A stretch of DNA of 64,000 nt from Mytilus galloprovincialis (GCF_965363235.1 NC_134851.1:37104321-37168320); one strand, 5' to 3'; positions 19,248 through 32,969 are shown, counted from the first letter of the stretch. Program-made: numbers and translations. Notes: generated by a model from the sequence alone, not told the origin.

Positions 19248-21200
19248 CAGAAAACGCGAAATTTATTGTCCTGTCCCCAAGTACTTTTAAAATATGTGTA
19301 ATTCTAAACAGTCCTAAACGGAAGTCTTGTCTATTACTTAAAGTAAGCCCGATGAAGGAAACAATATCCGGACGGCTTTATTTTCGTTTTTCTCCCAATA
19401 TAACCAAAACAGAATAATAATAAGCGAGGATGACAAATGCGATTTTGCATGGTACCTTTAGGATACAAACGCATGATGATAAATTTATTGTGAAAGGACG
19501 AGAAGCGACACACAAAAATCAGGTCTTCTCATATTTTAATACTATAGATGTATCATCAAAAAATGTCAAGGGCAGCGACGAACTTCACTTTTATTATGGT
19601 AATAACACTTTTCTTCGCTATCTTTATCTTGTATTTAAAAAAACTACCCATACGGTGTACACATCATCGATTCTTTGAGATTAGTCGATATTGTTCTTAT
19701 AAATTCATTTTTCTTTCTTTTCGTTAATAGACAAACTAAATAAAATAAACTTGTTTTAAGGAAATCAATGCTAGCACTTCATGTAATAATCCTATATCTA
19801 TCAGTCATCAAATTGCCAAATATGAGAGTACAATGATAAAGACTGTGGATTTTCTATAAAAATCTTGATTTATTTGCCACAAAGTCCTCTTTTTCTATCA
19901 AATGCAATGAAACAGTAAAAAATAATGCTTTACATCAAGGTTCCCCTTGGAACATGTAAATGTCCTATCTCTATTATTTATTATATCTTTAGTTTTGATA
20001 CAATTGAGGTTTGAAAAATTCGTACAAAAATGGCAAAAGAAGGGTACATAAACCTTAACCATGTTAACGGAATGCTACTTCATAATCATATGTATAAAAC
20101 TAAAGAAATCGTCTAACGACCGAAGAACCCTTTCATGTATCTTTATTTTACTAATTCTTCCAGATTGACAAAAGAGGATAAAACGTACATGTCACTAACC
20201 AAACTAAGATATGGAATTTAATGAACGTTAATGGACAAATTGGATCTTGTAACAATTAAACATAATCAACGTATCATAATACAGAACGTCAACAATGCTC
20301 ATTGAGATATCTTTGGTGCAAAATTTCAATAGGAACATTATTATATTAAACAAGGTCCACGTAGTAATAAATTGTCCTAAGAATCCGCAGGAAATGGATT
20401 AAAATGGATACAGGCAAAGAAAAAGTAACCATGCTTACTAAATTGACTGACATTACTGTCCTCGTTTAAAAATTCACAATTAACTCTGTTTGTTTTTTCC
20501 TTTTAAAGATATTGATACCGTTTTACGAACATGTGTATTTGTTTAGCAATGACTGCCTTCAGTTTGGGAATGCTATTAGGACTAGTATCTGATAGAGCGA
20601 CATTGCAACCTGAAAGTTAACACCTATATATTGCATTTTATAAACACAGCTGCTTCTCCAATTACGCCTCTTTGGTGAGATGTTTAATGTCCATATATCT
20701 TTTGTTTTGTTTATCTACTTGTTCCCAGATATGATCTCAATGTGTCATCTCATAGAGACACAACTTGGGAATTTTACCAGGATAAATGCAGTTAGATAGT
20801 GGTCAAATTGAATTCTGAGGAAAACTCAAAGTAGAGGGAGGGGTATTACATAATTTTAGTGTACGTTTAAATACTAACAAGTTCAAGGCACATATATGTT
20901 GAAAATATGCCGTACAACCATATGTTTTGACCTTTATAAAAATAGTAGTGCATGTCATCTTTCCCTTCAAGTATTTTTTCATAGTAAAAGTGGCACAGTT
21001 TCAGCCCGTTAAAGGAGTAACTATGGGAAAATGCATTTTCCATATATACAGAAGTGAAACCTATAATATCTCATTGGGATAATTATTAAGCTCATATTTC
21101 CACAGTAATTTATTCCCTGTTTCTTCGCAGAGGGTTTCAGCAGCCCAGTTTTAAACATACAATATTATTGAAATGGTCATAAAGTGTAAAATTATTTTCA
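19248..21200. other. Intergenic, no gene recognised
   Basis: AT-rich sequence. The open frame 19430-19678 (83 codons) has no recognisable domain, no clear splice context and no codon pattern that I trust. No repeats were identified by eye. Confidence 0.4.
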
Positions 21201-21229
21201 AATACTATTTGTATTGGTCCCAACACAGG

Positions 21230-22850
21230 TTGTCATATGGCAAATTGAACAACCTGAAATTTGAACCCGCGATCAATTTTTACATAGCGGGAAATTGACC
21301 CTCCCCCTAGAAAATTGACCCCCTGTTTGTCCTTTATTAATAAATGAATGTCAAGTGTACATAAGGTTAAATATTATAACTATATAAAATAGTTTGAATA
21401 GCTGTGACAAATTGACATTCTGAGGTCTATAGAGGTGGGTTCCATTTTCCATGGCTAGGTAAAAACAAATTAACACGTTTTGTTCAAACCAATTTTTATT
21501 GATACATAATTACTGTATAACATAGCTGGGATAGCTATGACATTTTGAAAATCAGAGGTCAATAGGGGTTCAATTTTCTATGGCAAAGTACAAGTGTTTA
21601 GAAATATTTTCTAACATGTTTAATTCCTACCAATTACTTATCTATGCATTATTACTATATGACAGACTTGGAATAGCTATGATAATTTGAAAATATGAGG
21701 TCAATAGTTAGTATAGGGGTTCCGTTTTGCATGGTAATGGGTTAAATTTTCCATGCCTGAGTAAAAATGTATAAAAATGTTTTCTCGTGTTTAATTCCTA
21801 CCAGGTATAGATACCAGGATTGAAATTTTGTATATGCTCCAGACGCGCGTTACAAAAGACTCATCAGTTACGCTCGAATAAAAACAACAGTTGAAAAGGC
21901 CAAATAAAATACGAAGTTGAACAGTATTGGGGACCAAACATTCCTAAAAGTTTTGCCAAATACAGCTAAGGTAATCTATTCCTGGGACAGATAAGCCTTT
22001 AAGTTAGTATTTCCAAAGTTGAAAGTTTTGTAAACAGTTAATCTATAATTATGACCATATCAATGATAATTCATGTCAACACAGAAATGCTGAGTACTGG
22101 GCTGGTGATACCCTCGGGGAATAAAAAATCAACCAGCAGTGGCATCGATCCAGTACATTATATTACATTGCTGGAATAGTTATGACAATTTAAAATCTGA
22201 TGTCTATAGGCAAGTTCAGTTTTCCATGGTAGGGGGGATCAATTTTCCATGGCTGAGTGAAAATGTTTAAAAGTATTTTCTAACATGTTTAATTCCTACC
22301 AAGTAATTTCAATGCATTATAACTACATAACATTACTGGAAAAGTTATGACAATTTAAAAATCTGCGGTCTGTAGGGGGATGGGAAGTTCAGTTTTCCAT
22401 TGAAGGGTTTTCAATTATCCATGGCTGAGTGAAAATGTTTTCTAACATGTTTAATTACTACCAAGTTCTTTTAATCTATTATAACTTTATAACATGGCTG
22501 AAATAGGTATAACAATTAAAAATCTAAAGTTTATAGGAGACATCAGTTCTCCATGGTAGGGAGTTCAATTTTCCATGGCTGAGTGAAAATGTTTAAAAAT
22601 ATTTTCTAACATGTTTAATTCCTACTTAGTACTTTCAATGCATTTTACTACATAACATTCCTGGAATAGTTATGCTAATTTGAATATCTGTGGTCTATAG
22701 GGGTATGGGAAGTTCATTTTTCCACTGAAGGGGTTTTCAATTTTCCGTTGCTAAGTACAAATGTTTAAAAATATTTCCTATCATGTTTGATTCCTACTAA
22801 TTATTTATTTATGTATTATCTCTATATAACATAGCTTGGATATTTCCTGT
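21230..22850. repeat. Tandem array of ~165-bp units
   Basis: The phrase 'catgtttaattcctacca' recurs near 21622, 21785, 22282, 22448, 22612 and 22780, giving 163-168 base spacing outside the insertion. Each unit also carries 'atttTCCATGGctgagtgaaaatg' and 'gaatagttatgacaatttgaaaatctg' versions. Earlier units (21230-21480) are more diverged. A different repeat splits the array at 21797-22150. Confidence 0.85.
21797..22150. mobile_element. 'acgcgcg' interspersed repeat inserted in the 165-bp array
   Basis: It starts 'gtatagataccaggattgaa' and includes 'agacgcgcgttacaaaagac', 'aagttttgccaaatacagct' and 'accagcagtggcatcgatcc'. It is the mussel family that also appears reversed at 26540-26760 and as parts near 33960, 43920, 46990 and 49610. 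Confidence 0.7.
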
Positions 22851-22854
22851 AGCT

Positions 22855-23815
22855 CGGTGAATGTGATGAAATTTTTAACCCTATTCCACGACGTAGACGC
22901 AGTCAATGTAATCGTCATTATACACCACCTACTCTCCATGATATCTCTATTAATGATCTACTGCCATTTATGCAAAAGCCATAAGTTATTCATCACATTT
23001 GCAAGAAGCTTTATTCATTAACCATTTCAAAACTTCATTATCTGTACATTTATCATGTTTATATTTGAAGAACACTGTTACTAATCCTCATTCAAACCAA
23101 TACAAACTTATAGCTATCATTTCGGATATTGCTAGTCGCATACTTTTCAGTTCAAATCGCTTTGGAAAAGATGAAACGGAGAACAGACCCTTTCTTAAAT
23201 TCCTTTTCCAACAAAAATATCGATTCAATCAACTTGGGCAATATCCTTCATCATAAGTAAGTTCACTTGAAAATCTATACTACTAAAGGAAGAGACTGAT
23301 TTGATTGAGCCGCAACTCCTTCCAAAGTCGGACATATTTGTTAGATGACGTATACATGTAGTGTTTTGTACTTCCTAAATTTTTTAAAATCTTTTTCCAC
23401 ATACAACGCAAATTTTTGAGAAAATATCCAAATTCAGAGACCGTTATAAATCTAAGTCTTGTAACAAATTTCCTGATCCTTGTTACCTAATCTGTACGTT
23501 CCGCCTCTTTCAGGCGCACAACTAAACGGTGTATTCAGGATTTGCTTTAAACACATGTAATAATCACACCTGAACTTCGTCATTATACAGGAAATAAATT
23601 TGCACCTTGTAATCGGTTTGACTAAAAATACTGGCTAAAAATAAGACAAAGCTTCTTTGATTCAGTCACGACCTTACAATGTTGCGGGTATGGTCAAGCA
23701 CCTCACTATTACTATACCTATCATTTTTATACCTATACCAAAGCAATTGCAACTAGAATTTGTAATTACAAACACGCGTTGTAGGATCTCAGTATTGACG
23801 ACTTCAAGTCTTAAG
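22855..23815 (+). mobile_element. Penelope-like RT, N-terminal part (before nested MITE)
   Basis: Decayed plus-strand frames include HYYYTYHFYTYTKAIATRIC and NYKHAL near 23700-23790, matching the N-terminal region of the mussel RT family whose C-terminus is seen elsewhere in the window. The frame at 22999-23256 belongs to the same stretch, but I could not place it. Confidence 0.45.
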
Positions 23816-23817
23816 TC

Positions 23818-24434
23818 TTAAGGGCATACGATCCCGTATTTACAGTTTGATGAAAATTTCCATATAGGCTATTTTTTCCCTGATTAAATCTAATATGTAA
23901 TCAAACATATACCTTCATGTGCTACTTTTTGAGATAAATGAGGTCAAAATTTTGTATATTTGCTCAAAATTCGGATTTGTGACCGTATTTTCCTTTCGAA
24001 AGAGAGTCATAACTTTATTGTTTTAAAAGATAAACACAAATTGTTTTTTTGTTAAATGATTTGTAATTTCTATATTTTTATAAGCATCCTAAAAAGTTAT
24101 ACATCTTTTATTCAGAAAGAACTCATATACATCAAATGGTCATGAATTGAGAAAAAAATGTATTTTTTGCTGTATATTTATCAAAATTAAAAAAAATGCA
24201 TTATTTACAGTTTTATAAAATTTGGTCCACACAATCTCCCTGTAAGATGAAACAAAATGTCGTTTTTAAAATTAGGGGTCCATGCTCTTGTTTTCAAATT
24301 AAATCACTTTGAATGGTAAACAATCAGTTGAAAAATGCATCTTTTCCCGATATGTCATAGTTTGACGTCGCGAAAATAACATTTTACGTAAGCAACGTCA
24401 TTACCTCCCTAGTAACAGTTTCGTATGCTCTTAA
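23818..24434. mobile_element. MITE flanked by TTAA, inserted in Penelope-like RT
   Basis: The left end TTAAGGGCATACGATCCCG and right end CGTATGCTCTTAA are inverted copies; TTAA at both ends is the piggyBac-type target. The surrounding RT frame resumes directly after it. It is 617 bp with no transposase. Confidence 0.75.
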
Positions 24435-24780
24435 CCTCCTGACCAAATCCATCAATTAAATTAAAAACACAACTTCAAAATACTAATGGATTCAGCGAAG
24501 AATTATGCCAGGCAATGGGCTAAACGTGAGAAAGAAGACGCGGATATTCTTTTTGAATGGATTTAAAGGCTGTGAATCGTAAATTCAAATCAAAATTAGG
24601 AAACTGATTGGGTCTATTAATACCTAAGCTACATCTTTCTTTAAAAACCCAAAGTTACAAAACACTTGTCCTACTTCCATGACAAATATTCATTGTCCCC
24701 ACAGATTAAGCCCCAAACAACATCGTTTTTTGTGTTAAATAGACTGCTTGATAAATGAATGAGATATTGACAATTCACTT
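24435..24780 (+). mobile_element. Penelope-like RT, part after nested MITE
   Basis: Frames read MDSAKNYARQWAKREKEDAD, then FHDKYS and PQIKPQT (compare HDKYVVVPADKAPNN of intact members). It continues the RT piece ending at 23815, which shows that the MITE inserted into it. Confidence 0.6.
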
Positions 24781-25871
24781 GGAAACTCAACATAATCCCA
24801 TTGGTCACATTTTTCTGGTTTCTGGTAACTAGTATAAATAAACAGGTAACCGGATAAATTTGACCAATCAGATTGCCCTGTTATATTTATTTCCTAAGTT
24901 AACCGGAAGTTAAGTACTTACAAATTCAATGATCTGGAAAAAGGTCAATATTTCCCATCTCAAGTGTGTTATACTGTTTGGGGGTATTCTCAAGGTACGT
25001 GAAAGTTGTTTAAGGGTAAAGACAAATCAATTACCGAAAGACTGGTGTATGTTTATTCGTGAGAGGGGCAAGTGAAAGTAATAACACATTGGTTGAAGCG
25101 GACACATTGAAAATTTCCGTTAGCTACCTTGTGTTTTTTTGTACGGGTATGGATAGTAAATCCCATATTGACAGAAACAAGTGCCTGTGAGTGAAACACC
25201 TAGCTTTTATCAAACTTTTATGTCAAAGATGTCTGCCTTAATATTCTTTTACAACGCGTAAAAGTATTTATAAATTTTGTAAAAAAACGAGCCTTTCCTT
25301 TACCAATTGGTTTCAAATCACGATGAAACATGACTTCAAAGGCAAAACACAGCCTCTTAAATTTTTAAGGCTTTCAAAAATAGTTCTGCATAATGAAATA
25401 ATTAAAACTATCTTCTTACAGAAAGTTTGTGCTTCAGTTTTATAGAAAGAATCGGTGAACGCTTTTGATGTTATATGATTTTGTTTTGTTTGAAATATAA
25501 AAAAAGAAAAAAAAAAAAAAGAAAGAAAAAAACGCGTGTTGAGTGTTCATTAATTTTGTGATTAAATGAAGTGTTTGAACCTAATGACAACATATTAAAA
25601 GATTGATTAATAGATTTAATTTTCAATGACCGAGGAAATTAAAGTATTTTGAGATTCTATTTTGAATAATAAAAAGATTTTTGACGTCACATTGTTTTCT
25701 CTTCCTTTGACTTTTAATTTGACTTTTAATTATCTTGTTTAACGTGACATGCAACAAAATGAAACGCAAAATGTTTTATTTACGAATTAATTATCTAAAA
25801 GAAATAAAACACTACCAAAAACAAAAATAAAACCCAGCAAAAAACAAATATTTGAGCTTTAACATAAAAAC

Positions 25872-26445
25872 TGAGGGGGCTCCTGGGTATAAATCAATAT
25901 TTTTTTTCTAATATAGGATTTCGCTATATTTTTTTTTAAATGAACTTTATCATATACTTAAAAGAAAAATGAAGTAAAAAAATGGGGTCACCGTTCATTT
26001 AAGCTCACAATCTGCCTCCGGAAAAAGCATATATTTTTGTTAATGTCCTTTTTTTTCTGTTGAACTAATAGGAGAAATAGAGGTAATATTGAAATAAAAA
26101 AATAATCTAATTACAGAAATCGCTTAAATTTTACAATTATTAAGTTTATGTACAGCTTATTTGAAAACAATAATAAAAAAATATAGGTCACCGATGAGTT
26201 AAAAAAGATATTTCAAATTTAATGCCAAAAAATGGTATTTTTTGCACCAAAGGGAGATAATTTGGAGCTTTTTCAATGTTATAAACATTTTAAAAGTCAT
26301 CTGGGGCCAAACTGAATCGATTTCTTGGGTTGATTTTTGTGCCATATCATAAAGTAATAACTTATAGTGTAATGAAAAAAATTTGTAATGAAAAAATAAA
26401 GGTTTCATTTTTTGCTGAAATTTTTGTACCCACGAGCCACCTTAA
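25872..26445. mobile_element. MITE with GGGCTC..GGGTA inverted ends
   Basis: The left end GGGGGCTCCTGGGTATAAA and the reverse complement of the right end (GGTGGCTCGTGGGTACAAA) agree at most positions. The interior is AT-rich without coding sequence. Confidence 0.55.
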
Positions 26446-26539
26446 TATGATAAAGTACTGGTTTTGGAAAAACTGCCAAATTTGCTCGATTTAGGCCTTC
26501 CTGCATGTAACAATATATTAACCTTACAAAACTTTGAAT

Positions 26540-26760
26540 TTTGGAATTACTAAGGCGATTCTATCTTCAGGAATAGATTACCTTAGCTGTATTTGGCAAA
26601 ACTTTTGGGAATGTTTGGTCCTCAATGCTTTTAACTTCGTTCTTTATTTGGCCTTTTAATTTTTCTTTTATTTGAGCGTCACTGATGAGTCTTTAGTAGA
26701 CGAAACGCGCGTCTGGCGTTAATACAAAATTTCATTCCTGGTATCTATGATGAGTTTACT
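26540..26760 (-). mobile_element. 'acgcgcg' interspersed repeat, reverse orientation
   Basis: It contains 'agctgtatttggcaaaactt', 'gacgaaacgcgcgtctggcg' and 'attcctggtatctatgatga', the reverse of the 21797-22150 family. It ends at the usual 'tgatgagttt'. Confidence 0.7.
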
Positions 26761-27129
26761 TGCACACTATTTCCAACATGACATCTCTGCACAAAGATAC
26801 AGATACATGTAAATTAGTGTACTTGGTAAAAGAATGTAGCTCAATAGATAAATGATCACGTTTTTCCATTATTACACGTTTTTAACGTCAGACTCACTCA
26901 GAGTGACATCACAAGTAAATTGTTTTAAAGAACCAACATTTTTTTTTTAGTTTTTTACCCTAGATAGATAAAATATGTGCAACGCGGGGGACATTGTAAC
27001 TTTGTTCTTTTATTGTACTACAATGAATTTGTCGTCCTTTTTATTTCATTAAAATAAAAAAAAAAAACACAATTTGAGAAGGACTTGAGAATAAATTACG
27101 TAAAAAAGATAATGAGTAAATATTAGAAA

Positions 27130-28208
27130 AAGTTTTAGGTCAGGATTCTTCTGAAAAGCTCATAACAAATTTATGAAATATATTATTGGTGTAAACAGAA
27201 AGTCAAGTAAAATAGCTGTAATGTCAGAGCTTGGTAGATTTCCTAGTATGTATTTTACTATAATTTTATTAATGTTAAAATATTGTCATAGCTAGACTGT
27301 AACGTTTGAAAGAAGGATTAATATTTGATGCATTTATATGTTATAAACAGTTACATAGTTCTAATGTAAATACATGCCGGTATTCTAGTATAGATTATAT
27401 TCAGAGAGAGATTGGATTACCAAATCTTGACCAATCAATTGGTTCTTTATGTCAGTATGTTAAAAAAAAACTATGTAAAAGTTATTTCACATTTTGGAAT
27501 AAATTGAAGTATCAAACAGTTAACTCCGAAAAAGGGAAGCTTGGTACTTATTTTTCTATAAAAAAATGTTTTAAAAAAGAAAAATATTTAGAATTACAGG
27601 ACTTCAAAAAAAAGACAGTCAATTTGTAAATTAAGAATAAGCGTTCACTCTTTAAAAATTGAGACAGACAGATATTCAAAAAAACATATAGAAAGATCTG
27701 AGCGTCTTTGTTCTAATTGCTTACTTGGTCATGTTGGTCAAGTTGAAGATGAGCTTCATTTTTTATTAGAATGCCATTTTTATGATATTCAAAGGGACAA
27801 TTTTTTAAAAGACATTTCTAACAATTGTTATAATCTTATAAATTTAAATAAATCCTCTAAATTTTTATGGCTCTTGACCCAAGAAAATGTTACTCATATG
27901 GAAAAACTGGGCTGTTATATTTGTAACTGTTTTGAATTAAAGAGATCAGGTATGAACACTGACACTAAGTCAAGTAAATAATTCGAGAATACATACATAT
28001 ATAATGTAATTGTATTATTCTTTTATTCACAATATATATATGTGGTTTTTAGCTTGATTCTGACCAATGCTTATATTCCAAATATATATGTATATGCCTC
28101 TATTATTGTTGTTGTTACCAATTATAAAAATTAATTGTATCTGATTTTATACCCTTTATGGGCCCTGTAATTTGGGAAATAAAAATATTCTATTCTATTC
28201 TATTCTAA
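27130..28208 (+). mobile_element. LINE 3' end with (TATTC)n tail
   Basis: Plus-strand frames read KFMKYIIGVNRKSSKIAVMS, ELGRFPSMYF, IEREIGLPNLDQ-like and RLCSNCLLGHVGQVEDELHF (C..C...VEDE.HF zinc-finger-like end). The 3' UTR 'ttatgggccctgtaatttgg' and a TATTC repeat at about 28185-28207 follow. It is a 5'-truncated LINE with several frame changes. Confidence 0.75.
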
Positions 28209-28209
28209 T

Positions 28210-29143
28210 TCTGTGAGCCAGATCAGGGCCTTATACTTCCTTCTCCTATAGAAAGCAAATGTTTACGTTAATGGATTGAGAGAAATTGATTTAAGTAAAC
28301 AGTAGCCTAAAATTAATTGGCAAAGACTAAGGTGATATAACCGTACTAATTTGATACCTCAATTTCCAAAGATTTCAACCGTCTCATGGATGCGTGTTTG
28401 CAAGAGTGTGGTTCAAACCCTGGGCTTAAAAAAATTGAAGTGGGGAATTAGGGCAAATCAGTTATAGAGGGCTTGCAGTCTGAGTAGGATACAATATCAA
28501 ATTGCGGACTGTTAACTTGTAAACTAGAATCCGGTACAGTGATCTATATTTGTTGCTAACTTCTACGACATTTGTTCTCTGGTGAAGAGTTGTCTCATTG
28601 GAAAGCATACCACATTTTTTGTATAGTACTTTACACAATCGGCTCATTGGATCAGTCTAGAACAAAGAAGAGTTTATTTGCATAATACATGAACATAGCT
28701 TCACAGGACGTTAAACACAATCCTATACACGATCTCTTAGACCGTCATAGGAATGTTCTGATGTAAATACAATATACATGTATGAAAGAATATAGTTCAT
28801 GATTAAAAACTGCCCAGCAAAATTTATTATTTTTTTATTTAGATTATTCTACAAATCGCTGTATTTTTATGACTACAATATTAACGAGAAGACGTAAAAT
28901 TTTGAACTTTTCAACTTTGTGTATTTCAAACAAAAGCGTAAAAATATATTCAATATGATTAAAAACGATATCTTTTGAGATAGACATCATTGCCGGTGTA
29001 TGAATGGAGATGTTCCGTTGTTTACGAATCCCTTTCTTTATCAATATAATTAAACGGAGATAAAATATAATATAATAGAACATCAACTAATTAGTGAAGG
29101 TTAACTACCTACTAACTACATGTAGTATTTGAACACAACGATG
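28210..29143. other. Intergenic, no gene recognised
   Basis: AT-rich sequence. Small frames at 28462-28647 and 28844-29086 show no domain or splice logic that I can support. Confidence 0.4.
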
Positions 29144-29424
29144 TTAAGGTGGTACCTAACACTACAGGGAGATAACTCTGTAAAATCAGCTAAACGTTTT
29201 AATTACGTTGTGTTGTAAAGGGAATATTAAGCTTCTCAATGATCAAAATTGTTGTTTGTCAAACTGCTATATAACCAGTGTAATTTTTCTGACAAAACGG
29301 TTGGTTCAAAATTTTTGAAATTTTTATATACTTGTTAAAGGGTCAAAGTAAATACTTTGTCAAAATTTTATGAAAATTAAACGAGCCAAATTAATTTTAG
29401 TGAAAGTGTTGGGTACCACCTTAA
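29144..29424. mobile_element. MITE with TTAAGGTGGTACC ends
   Basis: The left end TTAAGGTGGTACCTAACACT and right end GTGTTGGGTACCACCTTAA are inverted repeats of about 17 bases, with TTAA at both borders (piggyBac-type target). I recognise it as an abundant bivalve MITE. It is 281 bp and non-coding. Confidence 0.85.
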
Positions 29425-31130
29425 TCAATTAATATAAACATCTATACGGCGCATTAGAGTCTTCATAAACAGAGAAGCGCCCTACCATGTGCATATGAAA
29501 GCTCTCAACCTTTTGAATTTATACATGCTCAGTGAATAACTTCAACGCACAACTAATAAAAGATGAAGCAATAATATAAATAACAAATTTCTAATTCTAA
29601 TGCAACAACGTTTGTAACGTTCATTTTGATTGGATAACGTCACTTTCTTACATGGCATCAATTGACTAACGCGTCGCCAGTAAACTTAATTTGCGACAAT
29701 CAAATCCCAAATTGATGCCATCGGAGCTTAAAATATAATACAGGTATCTCCTGAATAGTCAATCAGTGTAACTACTAATACTGCTTCTAACATCTAATTA
29801 AAAAAGATAGTCGTAAACTTATATAAAAATGAACTGAAAAAGGAAAAATATAAGTTATAGTTATTGACCAAGCAAGTCGGTATATATCATTTAATCTGCA
29901 CGGCTCGGGTGACCCTAATTAACCCGAACGACGTATGTAGTTAAAGGTTAGTATAAGTATTTAATTATCAACTTTTTTTTATATTTAGGGCTTCTTCCTA
30001 AATTGTAACATTATTTGGAGAATTGTGATTAAATGGTAGATTTTTATTTATCGTTTCTGTTAAATTTATTTACAATTTTTACAGAAATTAGTGACGATTT
30101 AGAAATTTACATATTGTGTAGACACCTATCTATTGTTGGAAACTACTATATGTTACCCTCTAGATGCCCCCAGTTTGTTTTTGCCCTTTTATTGCTGTTT
30201 TTTTTTTTACGTATAGTCTACATCACCTACAGTTTTAGTTCAGTATGGTGTACTTTTAAATCGGGTTATAAAATTCATAACTGAGAAGGTTATTGAGTAT
30301 AGATTTATTGCCTTTCTTTTCCTCAATAATATGCTTAGAGGAAGATGAACCGGAAAGAGATCTTAATTCATAATATTCAGTAAACAGAAGAAAAATAAAT
30401 GTTTCACTCCCTCCAAATTTTGTTCTATTGTATTAACTTTTGAAGAAATGTCGCATCCAAAAAAAAAAAGGGTTATTAATCTGCAGCTTATCACCCCAAC
30501 CCCCGCTGTTTTAGTACAAACTTAAATATGATCCTCATTAAATTCGATTCCAAATAGTCTCCAATAAAGCATACATATCTAAACTTGATAATCGTGATAA
30601 ATTCTATTGAGAAAAAAACTAATCAAAAACAGATTTTATTTATTTTGATATTCTAAAGTACATTTCTTTTTTGGAGAAATTACTATCTGGTTTGACTGTG
30701 AAACACTGTAAAATATTTTATGTCCCATCCTTTGATTTGAAAACATATCATGTTTAAGCATAAAATTGTCAAAAAAAATGTTTTTATTCTCGCTACACTC
30801 GGTGACATTTTTTTTTTTTTTTTTAAATTTTCTAATTTCATTGAATTACACTCCTTTTAAAATCCAGGGTCCGCCCCATAAGGTAAGAATACTTTTGAAC
30901 TGTGTAGTATATCTGAGGTAGTTAATGCATACCTTAGCTGTGCATTATCCAGATTAAAGCACAGTAAGAACAAAGAAATTTTACCCATGTCATTTGTGAT
31001 TTAATGTAGTCATTAAAGTGTTAAACGAAAGAAAATATTTGCAATTTCATTCGTTTAAACGGGCAGTGCATTAGCATGAAATTATTTCTCCTTGGTGTTT
31101 TCATCATATGTATCATAGAGGGCGTTAGGT
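29425..31130. other. Intergenic, no gene recognised
   Basis: Low-complexity AT-rich DNA. The frame 30033-30284 is hydrophobic because of T-rich codons and has no family likeness. A fragment of the GGCGGATCC MITE end ('ccagggtccgcccc') lies near 30862. Confidence 0.4.
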
Positions 31131-31134
31131 TTTC

Positions 31135-31320
31135 CCGCTTCAAAATTATTTTCGCGGTATTTTATTGCCTAGGCCACACCAATTTAATTTCTTGTTCTAC
31201 GGATTTTTGGACTCCAAAATTTGGGGCGAGCGAGCGATTTGAAAATTTTAATAAAAAAATATTCAATTTGGCAATTTTTGAGGCGAAGCTTGAAAAGTAA
31301 AGGCGAGCGATTATATGTTT
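31135..31320. repeat. Interspersed repeat fragment with 'gggcgagcgagcg'
   Basis: The phrase 'ggactccaaaatttggggcgagcgagcg' is one that I recall as recurrent in mussel DNA. Opposing open frames at 31076-31426 on both strands come from it and are not credible genes. Confidence 0.35.
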
Positions 31321-31734
31321 TTTTTGAAAACATAAAATAGTAGGTTTTGACAATATTAAAACTTGATTTATCACTTTTACTTTGACATTTCTTTAATTTC
31401 TGAAGTATTTTTTCCCTATTCATCAAGAAATATATAAATCTGGTCTATGTATATGTTACTGCCAATGAGACAATTCTCCATCCAAGTCATAATCAGTTTG
31501 GGGGCAACCCCTTAATGTTATAAATATCCCTTTTACATGTTTTATGAGGGATCAATATAAGTTATAATATATTTGTTTGTACAAAAGGGCTCATATTTTC
31601 TCAAAGAACTATATATCTATCTGGTATTAAATGGTCAAAACATGTCCAAGAATTTTGTAATATTCCTGGACTTGAACCATGTTAATACATTAACTTTAAC
31701 AGTTTAATATTATTCAAAATAAGTGCAAAGACCC

Positions 31735-32240
31735 TATACGTGAATCAACATTAAAGCCAAAATATGCCATCTTGACAACAGGACATGACCTAACAACAGT
31801 ATCGTAACTATATCCCTTCTTTATAAGTCTGTTTAAAGGTTTTGTTAGCTTTTGAGGTGAATGCCGACATTTGTGTGCTTTGTAAATAATATTACCATAA
31901 AAAAATGGATGTGAAATACCTGAACGTACAAGATTTCTGCATGTTAATTTATATTTACGAATGATGTCCTTATACCGATGAGGAAATTAAATAAATGTTT
32001 TGACTAGTTTGTGATATCAAAAAACCCTGATGTAATCATTTTTCAGTAATACATAAATTTCTCTCGCTAAAATATAAAACTTTTTATAAAAGGGACATTC
32101 AAACTCATAAGTCGAAAATAAACTGAAATGCCATGGCTAAAAGAGAAAAAGACAAACAAACAAACATCAGTACACAAAAAATAACATAGCAAACCACAGA
32201 CTTAGCAACACTAACCGAACTAAAAACTTGGGTGATCTTG
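31735..32240 (-). mobile_element. Penelope-like RT C-terminal fragment and tail
   Basis: The minus strand matches the piece at 1726-2140 ('aacaacagtatcgtaac', 'aaggttttgttagcttttg', 'ttgtaaataatattac'), more diverged. It is followed at 32085-32240 by the reverse of the 3' tail seen at 18600-18690 ('aagggacattcaaactcata'). Confidence 0.6.
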
Positions 32241-32969
32241 TAAGGGTTTCATTCTTCTGCGATTATTTTTCCGGTGGAAGATTTGACACAGTAAATATTT
32301 TTTTACAGACATGGTACCAATTTCACGTGTAAATTTATTTCGGTAAATTGAATTCTTTCCATCTAATATAGAAATTATTTAACAGTAAATCCTTTCCGGT
32401 CCAAATTTCACATAAACTTGTGAACTGCAATCCAATTGTCTTAACTTCTTGAACCTGTATTTCAATTAGAAATGCCTTATTTTCTTAATGATCAGGATAT
32501 TATTTCACAATTAAGATCTGTGAAACTATTTCTGGTTTTGTTACATATGTTTCATGATTATTGTTTTCATTTTTATATTGTGATTATGAAATAAAAAAAA
32601 AAATGTCTTTCAAACGAACGATATCTTACTGAAAAAGTATTTCAGGACATCTGTGATATTATTTCCGAGTACAATTCAATTATTTGGGTTTTTTAATCTC
32701 TAACTTAGGTTTTATTTAATTACTCCATTATTAGTTCATAATATTTGCAAAGATTTAGCTTTTTATTTTAACTTTTTAATATCTTAATCGCTAAAACTGA
32801 CTACTTAAACTGAAAACAACAACTTCACACCTTCTACTATCTGTACAACTTTCTTGAACAAAATTTCATGGTAATGGAAAATATCTCACAGTGAAATAAT
32901 TTCCTCTGGAAAATATCTTAAAACATTATCTGCTATTTTTTTTCCGACGGATGATATTTCATCCGGATA

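Noticed and set aside
30033-30284. Hydrophobic 83-codon frame, possible membrane peptide
   Set aside because: T-rich DNA gives Phe/Leu/Ile codons by chance; no signal, splice sites or homolog recognised.
31076-31426. Overlapping small frames on both strands
   Set aside because: Both come from the same AT-rich repeat fragment; codon content is not convincing.
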